Assembly: GCF_050436995.1 (NCBI RefSeq)
Contig: NC_134747.1
Span: forward strand, 3,665,501 to 3,729,500
DNA: 64,000 bases
DNA from: Anticarsia gemmatalis
Lineage: Eukaryota > Arthropoda > Insecta > Lepidoptera > Erebidae
Reading direction: 5' to 3'
Part shown: positions 36,559 through 48,800 of the stretch, in pieces
Numbering within the stretch: the first letter of the stretch is position 1
Layout: each line of letters begins with the position of its first letter
Translations under genes and position numbers: made by a program
Notes under the pieces: model-generated
Told to the model about the DNA's origin: nothing
Databases searched by the model: none
Seen by the model: only the letters and a program-made list of their open reading frames with translations

Positions 36559-37007
36559 CACAGTATTTTCTTTTAATAAGTCGAAGACTTTTGATTTTTT
36601 CTAATCTGCATTTGAGTAAATATTTGTTTGGTGACGACATTTTCAGTCAGATTCACTCAAACAATTCACATAATTTTAAGAGAGAAAAATCAGCTGCAAT
36701 CCCCCATAGAATTGACAGAATAATAAGGCAAAGAAATAAACAGCGATAGGTAACAAGAGACTATCAAAACAATCAGTCTATTAAGCTGATAATTCTTCGT
36801 GGACGGCACTGCGAACCTTACATGAAACGCTTACATTACACGGTGGATTACATTACATTACACGTTACACACGTCTGGCCCCGGCTTTACCCGTACCGTA
36901 CCTAGAGACAAACATATTGAGCAAACAATAATAAAAATCTGTAATAAATATAAAGTTAACCATTGCATCTTTGCGTTCCATCACACTGGCTAAATACACG
37001 TCGCGTT
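36559..37007. other. Intergenic, nothing recognised
   Basis: Contains a short run of 'acattacac' repeats at about 36833-36870. Nothing else stands out. Confidence 0.5.
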
Positions 37008-37390
37008 TATAGCCAGTTGCATTTACTGGTCAATAAACAATCAGTGTGTTAAGCAGCCCTTGGCGTGGTCATAACAAAGATAGGTAGCCGCTTCGTAATT
37101 GACCTGAGGAGCGTCTTACCCCCGGTATCTGTTTTTTGTTTTATTTTATCTATTCAATAGCGTTTTTTTATATGAGTTTTAACGCTTTTGAATAGATAAA
37201 CTACCGCTAAATGTACCTCAGAAATCGGGGGTTAGTGTTTTTATTTCTACTGTCTTCGGAGTTTCTAACGGCACGTTAAAAGTTGGTCCTGCTTGTTGTT
37301 GATTATAATAACAGTCGTTAAGCTATGTCGAAAACCTCTCGGGTGGCTTGAACAAATTTTAATCTTAGTTGACCACTAACTATACGATAA
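37008..37390 (+). repeat. 5S-rRNA-derived SINE, copy 2, split by a foldback element
   Basis: 'tatagccagttgcatttact' and 'gttaagcagcc' match the head of copy 1, and 'gagcgtctta' is followed by the inserted foldback element. The body resumes at about 37252 with 'tgtcttcggag' and 'ggcacgttaaaagttggtcc' and ends 'gttgaccactaac'. It is more diverged than copy 1 near 10 kb. Confidence 0.65.
37115..37235. repeat. Foldback MITE-like repeat, copy 3, inserted in the 5S SINE
   Basis: Ends ttacccccggt and its complement atcgggggttag. The arms include 'tttatctattcaatagcg' and 'cgcttttgaatagataaac', so the two halves can form one long hairpin. A TA sits at each border. Confidence 0.75.
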
Positions 37391-40300
37391 AATAAACAAA
37401 TATACCACGAACACTTTTAATCAAACATATTAACAAGCTACATCTTCACACTCATCTTCATCGTCGTCACCTTTTCGAATATATGAAATTCTCTTACTAA
37501 ACACATTTAATTACGTGTCAGTCATTTTGTGAAAGTCTCGCACCTAATCACGTTTCGCTAATAGCCGTTCGTTTGATAGGTATCATGACCTTTGACATTA
37601 TGAACAGATTCTCACAGTTTGTTGATTTTATTTAATTTGTAAAGCGAAATGCGGTTTTTGTCTCCTTAGAACTCGGTTAGTGTTACCGCAGACGCTGCGT
37701 TATGTGTAGTCTTGTAAAAGAGTTGAATTTTCCCATGAAAATCACTTAATTATGTAATTTTTTATGTTCAGGTCTTTCTGTAGAAGAGAAACAACAAAAT
37801 TGTGAAGTACATCAATTGTAATCAAGGATCAAAGAGTCTTTAAATTGATTTTTTTATGCCTGCGAAGAAGTTTCAAAAAATATCGTGTGGTTAAAAGGAC
37901 TTCTCAGTTCACATTGGGATTTGCAGATATTCATGTTAACTGAAATTTTATAGCATTTATCTATATTATCTAAAAAGGAAATCCTTCTAAAACCAGTTTA
38001 AACGTTATTTTACCTTTATTCTACTATTTGATTTTAGGTAAGTGTAAGTGTTCCTTTGATTGCATCCTCCAAAATTTTTGTAGGCTAGGTTGATATGTAG
38101 AATTATTTAGCAATTTGAAGGTTCATGGTGAACTAGACTTGAAGGAATGCCTTTGATGACCCGCATCTTGTTTTGGATCGGACGTTCAACCAATTTTGAT
38201 TTTGAAAAATTGGTTATCAAACAAATTGATGAAGCGTTTCACCACGCTATGGGATTTATAAGCTTAAAGCTATATTTTTGAGTTACGAAGTAATTAAATC
38301 TTAAGCAACTAGGAACGGAAGTACCTACGTTTAAGTAAACTAAAGTATTCCATATTATAAAGTCGTTAAAAAGTATAATATTCATATATTTTATGCCCTA
38401 TATTAAATGCAGCGTTTTTGTTAAATACCTGTTATTAAAATTATCATTCATTAAAGAAATAACCACTTACTTTGCCAAAAAAATATATTACCCATAAAAG
38501 TGATCTGGGGCTCAGAATTTTACTTGTTTTTGCTAGAGTCAAAAATATATAATTAAGGAGTGTCCTTCGTTACGTGTTGCTTTTAACTGTTCGTGTAATA
38601 CATTTTAATATTGGCTAATGACTTAATGATCAGCCGATACCTTGGACGTCATTGCGCCACCGGCGACATCTTGACTTGCAACGAGACACGATTTATTTCA
38701 TCGATTATTCGACGTCCTCATGGGGTGCATCACGATATTTAGGTAAAAAGTCGTGAAAAAATCGCAGGTCATTCGTTTCTAATTTCTGCTAGTTTTGCAA
38801 ATAAAATAACATTTATTGGTTTTTGCAGATTTATATTTCTGATTTGAATACCGTTATGGTTCTGAGCTATGTTTCTGTGTTTGATCGAATACGGGATTCG
38901 GTCGTGATGGTATAAATCTTTCAATTACTTTTTTGGGTTTTTACTGTTAATATTTGCAGGCATTAAAGGTCTATAATGTCAAGTCTAACATTCTATTTTT
39001 TTTTTGGAATAAATACTAAAGTAAGCTAAAATGTGGATTTAAAGTTATGCAAGTCACATTAACCCGTTACGAAGCATTTTCTTAGTTGCTCTCGATTATC
39101 TTCTGACGGAATCAGATACACGTAATGTAGTTAGGGTGAGGCGTAGTTATTTATGAACTTCGTTTTTTTTTTAATATTATCTGCTCTTGTCACAGTACTT
39201 TGATATTTAATTAATAAATAGTATTAGTTTAATAAATTATTCTTTCATACAACTAAAAAGACCTTTACCAAATATCAATTTCCTGTTCTACTTTAGAAAA
39301 TGCAGCAATCACAGTTATTAATGTTCAAAACTGCAAAAAACCATTTAGTAACATGACGAATCAATATTTCTTCATACAGTAATGATTAATGCCAATAATT
39401 TAATTACCAATACTAATTAAACTCACGACTTTACTTTCAACACGACACGGTAACTCTCGATTGTCAATCGTCAGTCAGTGTCGTCAGTCAGTCGTCAGTC
39501 ATCGTCAAGCAATCGTCAGGCCGTCGTCAGTCAGGCTGTAATCAGTGAGTTCGGTAATTGCTGAGTTCGCACGTCGTATGTCAAGCGAATGGCCGCGGGT
39601 GATAGTCGCTCGATTAAACCACTGATTGCTATCACAGTTACGTGTGAGAATTGCTATTGCTTTCAACAATGCAATAGTGAATACAAGAATATGAATGAAT
39701 TCATTTTATTTGTTGAAAAGATGGTAATAAAACGTTGTTACATAGAGGCAGTGCTCGACGATTTATGGTTGCACTGATGTTAAAAGTGAAGTCGAATAGA
39801 ATTTTGTATTTTCAAAGGTTTTAATAAATTGAATTTGCATCTATTTGTCTTCATTTCAGAAAACTTACAACATTTTCTCTAAAAGGGCATAAAGACCAAA
39901 AAGTGTAGAAATATAATATATAACAGGTTGAAATAAGACGATTCATATACCTAAACATTAAGCGTCATTTAACATTTGACAACACCTAATCGTTTAAAAT
40001 TATCTTAAATTAATATTCGCATTTGCATAACACAGAAATATATTCTGTTAATTAATTACAGCAAAAACAAACAGACTCGAAGTTTCACGTCGTACGTCAG
40101 AAGTATTAAACGTTTGTATTTTTTGTGCTTTCTGCTACTACTAAAACATTATTTTAATCAACATCGTGACTGTGTTCTCACCATCCATCCATCACAAGTC
40201 ATTCTAAAACAAACTAAACGCTCGTACTATTTAATATTTGAGCAGAATAACAGTTTGAATCTTTTACTTTATAGTCGAAATGTTAGTTGGGAAAATGTTA

Positions 40301-40687
40301 TGGCATTTTCACGATGAAATGTTCAACTGAGATTAGAAATTTGAACTCCATGCTCGGTAGGTTGTCACTGTTCTGTGTGTATAGGAACCTATGCTAATAA
40401 CTGGCCATACTCAAAATAGAGTACAATTATGGCCCTAGTTTGGCCATTCACAATTAAATGATACGATATGAAAATGTGAATAATTAATGTCGTTTAACAG
40501 GGTTTTGTTGGTTGGAGTGGTTATGTTGGCTGATCTGTGGTATGTTCTAGCTAAGTAAACATCCTCTGCAGAAGTATATAAAATAAGATTTACTACAATA
40601 TTGAAAACAAACCACAGAAATAAACCAGCTTAAAAGGCTTCTAAATAGTTTTACATTTCCGGAAGTCTTCTGTAGAGAAGTAGATAT
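37391..40687. other. Intergenic; short TCGTCAG minisatellite
   Basis: No coding exon. 39463-39540 is a degenerate tandem run of 'cgtcagtca/tcgtcag' units. Block 38600-38780 is richer in G+C ('cattgcgccaccggcgacat'). The short frame just after the minisatellite resembles no protein I know. Confidence 0.45.
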
Positions 40688-40816
40688 CTGAGGAACCCAA
40701 GTTACTGGGTTGTGGAGGTCCGATAAGCAGCCGCTCCATGTAAAATACTGATATTTGACTGCATCAGGAGAGACTGGAAGCCAAATCCAGCAAAGATAGA
40801 AAAAGTTAGGTTAGGT
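40688..40816 (+). repeat. Non-LTR retrotransposon 3'-end fragment
   Basis: 'gaggtccgataagcagccgc' and 'gagagactggaagccaaatc' then 'agcaaagatagaaaaagtt' match the usual 3' end of a lepidopteran non-LTR element (normally '..ggaagccgacccc..'). No reverse-transcriptase frame accompanies it. Confidence 0.6.
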
Positions 40817-41830
40817 TGATGATGACGATCTTAAGGAAAGTAGATGTAAAGACACTACAGTCTTAAGCTTTTCGGTCAACTTGTTGCTATGAACACACGT
40901 ATTTGAACCATAACCCATACTAGTTTGGCCTCAAATGGTCAATTCTCAGATAATGTACCTGTGTCGCCGGCCGTAATAGTTTGCTATGCAAATTGGTTTA
41001 TATAAATGGCCCATAATTTGATTTTGTTTTTATTTATCCGCACACCGTCGGGTAATAATTTGAATTATGTGAGGCAAGTCTTGCGGTCATTATTAATTGG
41101 ACGTCAGCTGAGTGATTTGGTAGTTAATTATAGTTTTGTAGTACTTACGTTATAAACTTGTAACTGGTTTTGAGTGTAAAGTCCTAACTTTGTGGTCGGA
41201 GTGAATGAAATGTATGTGTGCTTTTTTATCAATGAGTTTTAGTTACATTGATCACTTGGTGTTCAGAATACGGGTGACCTGTGGTAGTACGTATGTAATT
41301 AATAGTAAAGTAAAAAAATACTTTATTCTTTAAATAGAACATCTTTTGAAGTAATACTAGTAGTAAAAAACCAAGCCCTTGACCATGTCTGTTGAATTTA
41401 TTGGTAGACGAGACCGAAAAACGTACAAATTTTAATATTTCAATTATTTTGCCAGCAACCTGTGGTTTTATTTCAAGGAGGTGAGTCGCAAATGCATACG
41501 TTACCTTGTGCCTGGTGTAAAGTCTGTTTCCTTGAACTAGATTTATAATAATTGTGTATCTTCTAAGAAAATTGTACAGGTGATCGTGATGTCCTAAAGG
41601 AAACATTATTAGTATTCTCTGAAAAGTCTTATTATGACGGAGTAAGGGTGCTAATTCGAGCTAATTATATCTAATTGTACTAGCAGAATATTAGTGCGAT
41701 TTTCTACAATCGGTACTATCGTAACGACTAATTGTCATTTAAAACTATTTGTCTTAAATTAGTTCTTCCAAAAAAAAAATAAAAAAATTATTGGGAAAAG
41801 GGAAATACTGATTTAATATAATTTTGGTTT
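40817..41830. other. Intergenic, nothing recognised
   Basis: AT-rich. A 125-codon open frame on - (41606-41229) resembles no family I know and is within chance length for such DNA. Confidence 0.45.
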
Positions 41831-42020
41831 CATGACAACTCCCTCTTTTAGAATTTGTCTTATGTCGCAGGACTTTGACAAACATACAAACAGCGGACCA
41901 GAGACCAGTACAACCAGACCCAAAACAATTATTTGTGGATCGCACACATAATTGTTACTGGTGGGAATCAAACCCACGGTCTCCCGACGTAAAGGTAGCG
42001 GCACTGCGTCATGGAGGCAG
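41831..42020 (-). repeat. tRNA-derived SINE, copy C
   Basis: On - it starts CTGCCTCCATGACGCAGTG and carries GGTTTGATTCC, then ACAATTATGTGTGCG and 'gtttgtcaaagtcctgcgac'. It belongs to the same family as 16607-16820 but is older and has changed boxes. Confidence 0.8.
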
Positions 42021-42429
42021 TCAAAATTTACATGACCTTTCTTGATAGGTTTATCTCCATAGTTGTAAAGACTATAGAAAATTGTGCTAAAGTATTGTAA
42101 ATCCAGTTGACGAGGCCACCCATGAGACAGGTGTATTAGAAGTAGAAATAATATGTATAATTTAGCGCATTTGTATAACGATCGTTATTACTTGGTTAGG
42201 AATAGAGAGTCAGTGCAGTCGACGATAGCTCTACCACTAACATGGAATTACAATGTGTGAGGATAGACTCCAATTTAGTACCTATTCTAGGTATACGTAA
42301 AAGCTCTTTTTGTTGGAATTGTTATTGTAGCGTTCTTTGTCTCAAGAGCAGAACGAAATAAAAAAAGTATAATTTACTTTAAAATTTATAAAAAATATGC
42401 AACACAGAATGTTGTGAAAACTAGTTAAT

Positions 42430-42760
42430 AAATCAAAGAATTACCACCAGCTTTCTTAGTCCCGGCTCAGGATGGGAAGCCTCGGGGCCGGCAATTACAC
42501 GTCGCGAACTGCCGCACCGCCATTATACAATTTAGGATAATTAACTACCGGATTTGTTGTGCTACCCACCACGTAATTGCCTTCCATAACATGCTACTAC
42601 CACTATTATTAGGCCCAAGTTCATTTCGAAGCAAGGGAGACGTTTGTAATTGCCGCTGGATTTGTTTAGTTGCCGATCGTCCCCGATCACGGCCGAAACT
42701 TGCCGATCTTGTCCGACAGTTGCCGATCTCTTCCGATTATTGCCGATGCCTGTGAGAATG
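42430..42760. promoter_or_regulatory. GC-richer block with a 10 bp CCGA array; possible enhancer
   Basis: 42671-42750 is a run of eight 10 bp units, each with CCGA at positions 3-6 (tgccgatcgt, ccccgatcac, ggccgaaact, tgccgatctt, gtccgacagt, tgccgatctc, ttccgattat, tgccgatgcc). An isolated tgccgctgga in the same register starts at 42651. Upstream, 'cctcggggccggcaattac' and 'aggataattaac' add GC and homeodomain-type sites. A role is inferred only from this regularity. Confidence 0.4.
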
Positions 42761-45700
42761 TAATGTGTAATCGCTTGTGAAATGTTGATTAGTGTGTTTA
42801 ATTTTGTGTTTTATTGGATAAGTGAGGGGAAATTGGTAATTATGTGATTGTGTAGGCAATTATCTGTTGTGATAAAAACTGTTATTTTTGAAGATTTGCA
42901 TTTAAGTGGGCAGTTTAAATTTTTCTCATCAGATTGCGAATATTTTAAACACTACATCTTTGTTTAAACGAAAACATTTTCCACTTCGTTAATTTTACTA
43001 ATTTTAAGGTTAAAATAATACTAATTATTCCCATAAACTTTCGTATGCCTGCATTTAAAGCTCTAATTATCCTATTACTGCAAATTACTGTAATAATTGT
43101 AAATACGAAAGTCTTTTAAATTTCAATTCGGACAAAGCTTTTAAAAGAGTCAAACAAAACTGTTAATAACAGTAAAATGTGTAAAGTTAATAGCACGCGA
43201 CATTTTTTCACCGTCGAACTCGCACGGTGTTGCCAGGGTAATATTAAATAAACCGTCATTACTCGCTGCCCCCATTCGGCGCGGAATTATTTAAATGTCA
43301 GCTAAATTGCTTTAACAGTCCGAGAGCAGTAATAAGGTGTCCATACAACCTATAATTTGCTCTCGCATTCAATCACTCAGCCACTACAGAGGCGCGTCGG
43401 ACCAAAGAGTAGTCAGTTCAGAGTGGTGGAAAAGCAGAAGTGCGGGTATGAACTTTCAATTTGATTGCAACGACTTTGTATCGAATGTTTGACATTGCTG
43501 GAAATCGTGACAGAGTGTGGAAAAGCGATTACGTTTTCTTACTCTTGTAAATGTGTTGCGTATCTGCAAAGTGCACTGAAGAACTTTGATATGGAATCAA
43601 ATGATATAGATGTAGAAATTATTTACTGGTCGGTATGAAGAACTCGAACCATATGTCTTGTCGCTGGTATTGGACCGCACCAATCACAACTAGTGACTAG
43701 AAAGATTATAAATACGAACGTTACAAAGCCAATCATCATAAAAGATGATATTTTAAATCTTCCACATGGCACACTTCGTTCACAAACCAAAAGACATTCA
43801 CGTCTGTATATTCATCTGTGTCCATGCACTTGAAGCGACTTTCATCTCGTCCAACTTGTCCGCCAGAGTTGTGATAACTTTTAATAGAGGTCGCAATCAT
43901 AAGCCTATTAATAAAGCCTGTAGCAGAGGCGTCTTCTCACTTTAATCAACATTTTCAATGAGATTATTAAACGCCGCCGTTTCAAAGCAACTGTTTGATG
44001 CCTGATGAGTTTTATGATACTTCGAAGTCCACCGTGACGTGTTTATGATCTGATTACATCGTTATTCTTTGTTGATGACAAGAAAAATGATGATAATCTG
44101 CTTTGGGATTCAAAGCTGGAGTTATGGAGTATTAAATGTCATTTCTGTGAAAAGACTTCCTTAAGACGGCAGAAAACAGGACGACAGCGAGACAGAGAAA
44201 GTTGCACATATTTTAAGCAACCAAACACTGTTAATTTTAAGGTTGTATTCCTTCTCACCTACCTTAGGTATGGCTTTTTATACTTCTGTAAAGATCTCCA
44301 AAATGTTTAGCATTAAGCATTAAAGCGCAACTTTTGACATTTGTATAGAGTTCAAAGCTATTATACGTTTTTTCCCTGTTCGCTATTATATGTATCTTTC
44401 ATCCTACTCAACAATAATACGCTGTCAAATTGAAAATGCATCGCAACCAAAAACATTTTCATTATATCATACACAAAGAATGGAGATAAACATTTTTTCG
44501 TTTGCACAATAGGCATGTGGAGTAAAAAGAATTGGCGATTTAATGGCCGGCACGAGCTTCGGGTACAATCGGCTATGTTCGTGTGTAGTCGGGTGGCGCT
44601 GTGTCATGCGCGCGCAATCTGCCCCCGCTGCGCTGCGCCTGCGCCGACACCGTCAACGTCTTACTTGATATCGTCATAGAATATCTTGTTGCCTGTTGGG
44701 TAAGTTATGTGTTGTATAGGCAGTTTACAGTCTAGCACTTACGATTTTTTGTAAACTTTGTAAATAACATTTACTTAAATATGAATACTGGAATGATCAT
44801 TCTAAATTTAATTGACGTGATAGCTTACATTATTACTTAGGCCAGGGCATGCCAGTGGGACAGAAAAGATGGCTGAAAGAATAATACTAAATAAATGTCA
44901 AAAAATAAAATTGTATTCTTTAACATAGAATCGTTTCTCATTTTTACACAAACATTTATAACAACTAAGAATGAATTATCGCACTCCAGAATTGAAGCAT
45001 CATATCTACAACAATAATCTATGTAACGTCGGCAACTTACCCTTTGCTATTATCATTCATAATTGAAACGGTCTATAAAAAGTATCAGAAAGGAGTCTGA
45101 ATTAGATACAACTTCATTACAAGTGGCCAGTGCTTCTAGATTGAACGCCCCACGATGCCTTTGTCACGGCAAATCAAATAAAAAAAGTAGAGGCTAATTT
45201 AATGGAGTCTATGATGATGTCTTGATACTCTCTGGTCTGTCATTGTGGTGACTATGATAATAATATGTAGCCAGGCTAGTAGAGGAAAGTATTAAATTGA
45301 AATAACTAAAGAGTACTTGTGCTTGTCTTCCATTGTAAATGCGAAATAAAATTGTATTGCTTTACCGCTTTCGTAGCACGAATGTGTTAACTGTTTACGA
45401 GGCATAAGGGCTGTTTTCCACAATTTGCTTTTATAGACATAAATATAATATTTTTACTGCAAATAAAGATCCCAATTGTAAATTTAGTTTTGCATACAAA
45501 AGCAAGCAAAATACATTTTTTGTAATTGAATTATGAATCTAATTCTGGTCTGACTAACTAACGTATTTGGAATTCAAATCCATCAGTTTACCAATTAAAA
45601 ACTCCCATCCACACAATGACGTTAAAAACAATAGATCACTGTCAAAACAATTCCTTGTTGAGCCACGATGTATATCGCTGAAAGGCCTATTAAACAAAGA

Positions 45701-45880
45701 CACGCTATTCGTTCACTAATTGCAGAAAACAACAGTGAAACCACAAGACAATGCGATAACCCTACCCTCTTTACAAGACCACTTAACATTGACCTCCACC
45801 CCTCCTTTTAACCTTAAGCTTTTAAGAACAAACAGGGGCCATTTGGTACAGGTTCAAGGGTCACGCTACACTGGTGACGT
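42761..45880. other. Gene desert with two GC-rich islands
   Basis: No coding exon. 43190-43450 contains 'attcggcgcggaattattt' and 'ggcgcgtcggacc'. 44530-44670 contains 'gcgcgcaatctgcccccgct' and 'gcgctgcgcctgcgccgac', the most GC-rich spot in the desert. Either could be a regulatory element or the 5' end of a non-coding transcript. Confidence 0.35.
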
Positions 45881-46185
45881 TAATAGCCAAGAACCGAGCT
45901 GGGAGGTCTGCCGGTCACCTCGCTAATTGAATGTGTCAATCATTTTAACAACGCAAATGAATAGGGCATAGAACTTAACTTATCCAGTTTAACTAGACCC
46001 TTCTGAAATGTGATTTATTGCGATTTTGTGTACTGGGGTAGGGAATCCGAGAGGTCTTCGTGACTGGCTCGCCGATTGCCCGGGGCAAGCTATCGCTCAC
46101 TTCTGTATATGCCTATTTATGGTGGACAGCACTAATTGTGTAATTTTCCAGTAAACTCATTAGTGAGGGCACGTGTACCGTGGGT
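45881..46185 (+). repeat. Dispersed repeat interrupted by an insertion (tentative)
   Basis: 'cgctaattgaatgtgtcaat' (from 45921) and 'gtgagggcacgtgtaccgtggg' (near 46162) resemble consecutive parts of the sequence at 48706-48800 but lie about 200 bp further apart here. The intervening sequence may be an insertion. Confidence 0.3.
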
Positions 46186-48690
46186 TTTGGGCAACAGACC
46201 TTTTGTGGAATCAAAGTTTATTATAGCTTTAGCAAGAAGGATATACATATATCATTGAACTTTCTCGAACGGTTGAAACTAACGTCGAATTGGTTGGTAG
46301 ACGACAATACACGATTTATTTATTGGCGAACTATAGATTAAAGAGGTATCTAGAGATGTATATGTAGATTAATTATATTGATTATCGCACACGGTAGTGC
46401 AACAGCCAAGTGTATAACTCTCACAATCGGTTCATAGAAAAACAAAAAGTTAACGACATTAAATATTCAAACACAAGGAATTGATCACCGGCGTCTCGAT
46501 ATTATTAAATCAACCGTCAGACACTTTATTTACATTCACAGATGGGCCGGAATGGCCGAAAAAGATGATTTGTTTCGATAAATCATAGACGTGTAATATT
46601 TCATCGTCGTCAGTTATATGTGCTTGACGTGTCTCATTACAATGTTAAATGAAACGAATAACTTTGCCGCCGTGATAGTCTTTGTGTAAGTTATATACAT
46701 ATGAATATGTTTAAGAAGTGATAGTATGTTACCTTATTGTGTTTTTTATGTGGTTTAAACCCTTTCTTCCAACTTTCTCATGTCTTTGGTTTGGCTGTAT
46801 TCGCAGTAATAGGATTTTAACGAAATAAATCTAAACTTGACTTCGAAGGCTTGTCACCAGGTTTTATTTAAATAAATCTTTGAAACGTGACTTCGTAGGC
46901 TTTCAAATGATAGAATTATATTGCAGGAGTCACATTAGAGTTTGATGTTCACTTCATTTTGTAACGTTGGTAAATTGCTTGCCGTTCAAGAAAAAGTATC
47001 ACTACAGATTCTAAATTTTCCCGACGGAAAACTTTTACTCAGAAGTATATTTTCAGCAAATCTTTTTGACAACAGAATGTTATCCAGGAAATAATACAAC
47101 ACAGGTACTAATTTAGATAATAAATAAATGTTATCTCGTTTACTATGTATTTCTTATTTTACAGGACTACGTCACTAAACTTGTCTTTGTTTTGTAAATG
47201 TCAATCAAATTAAAAACTGTATATGAGTGAAAAAGACTGACCACTGTATAACTAATCTGAGCTAACACAGCATTTATTAGTAAAACAGCTAGTGTACTAT
47301 GTGTCAAATATAAAGTCGTGATATATTTGATAGTTTAACGATTTAAAATGGTTTGTTACGTAAATGATTAATTGTTTTCCGACTAACGTTATTATACTTT
47401 TTGTAGTTCAGACGTCATCGGTCGGCGCCAGTCTAGATCCTATTTAAAGTTCAATTTACGAAAATGTTTTACAGGGCACTTCTCATAGTAAGCTCTTTTT
47501 TCTTATTACTTTAAATATTTCAGGTATTCCTTGATCTTTGCCGTGATTTCATGTACTGCAGATTTTTTTATTTGCCTCAAAAATATGCTTCACCTGAAGT
47601 GAGTACAGAACATTTTAATAATGACAAAATAATATGACTATCGTGCTGAAAAAACACTTAAATTTCACTTGCGCTTCAGTATTTTTTATTATAAATTTAT
47701 TTACTACTTGCAGTTAATAATATTTAAACAATAAGCATGCTGTACTACCAAATTAAAATAAAAAACGAAGTCGTTTAAAACGGTTCGGCTGCCTTTTGAA
47801 TTAACCGTTCTAATTTATAGAATACGCAAGAAAATTAATATGTCATAAGTACGACATTATTTACTACCAATACATCGTATATCATATTTCATGCAAAAAC
47901 TACAAAATTGAAAGCTATATTAACTTTTTATAACGGTATTCGCCAACGTTGTAATATATTACACAAATAAATAAAACACATTCACAGTCGAACAATAATT
48001 TTATTAACAAGTTATCAATATTTATGAAATAATAATATTAATCTATTAATATTTAATAACATCATCAAAGTTGAAGAAAGCATCTGTTATTTTTTGTTGG
48101 GAAAAAATATCATTATTTGCACCTGCAAATCGTAATCGATTTCGTGTGGGTACATCTCTTAAGATGTGTAGCGAACGACGTCACGCTGCGTGTGCGCATC
48201 CCGACCGTTACACAAGAATATTAGTTCTTTATTAATGTTATTGTTATATTGCATCGATTTAAGTTTTATTATCGGGAATGTAATCAAAATATCGTACATT
48301 TACTATTGATGTAAATGCCATTATAACAATACGATATTGAATTCATGAGCGGAGTTTATACGACTTGGTTATATTGCGTTCTTTTCATTGTGGCTAGGTT
48401 TGAAGTTTTATAGCAGGTGAGCGAATACAATATAAGTTGACTTTAATAATACAAATAATAATATATAATTACAATTGCGAATTACAGGAGCACTTTTGCT
48501 ATAACCTTTAAAGCTACTAAATACAGTTATAGTATGTATATAGACCAGCTCTGTGGTAGACCGAAGGCTCAATAACACGTAACAATAACTAGACTAGCAT
48601 CAAATCAACATATTTTTTTCATTTAATCGAAAATTATAATACAAATTATATTTTTTATATCGAACTTCTTAACTTAATAAGTGTAATTCA
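46186..48690. other. Intergenic, nothing recognised
   Basis: AT-rich. An imperfect direct repeat of about 35 bp occurs around 46820-46910 ('aataaatct..acttgacttcgaaggctt' and 'aataaatcttt..acgtgacttcgtaggctt'). A GC-richer spot lies at 48155-48210. No exon. Confidence 0.45.
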
Positions 48691-48705
48691 TCACTCAGTG
48701 AGAGG

Positions 48706-48800
48706 CCAATCGGCTACTACAGGCTGTTCTAGCTGATTGAATTAGTCGTATCAATCATTTAAATGAGGGGCTGACCCTACCTGTGTACCGCGGGTTATGA
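48706..48800 (+). repeat. Dispersed lepidopteran repeat fragment
   Basis: 'gctgattgaattagtcgtat' followed by 'caatcatttaaatgaggggc' and 'gtgtaccgcgggttatgac' looks like a repeat often seen in moths. Family unknown to me. Confidence 0.35.

Noticed and set aside
41229..41606. 125-codon open frame on -
   Set aside because: It resembles no family I know, lies in AT-rich repeat-bearing DNA, and one frame of this length in 64 kb is within chance by a rough estimate.
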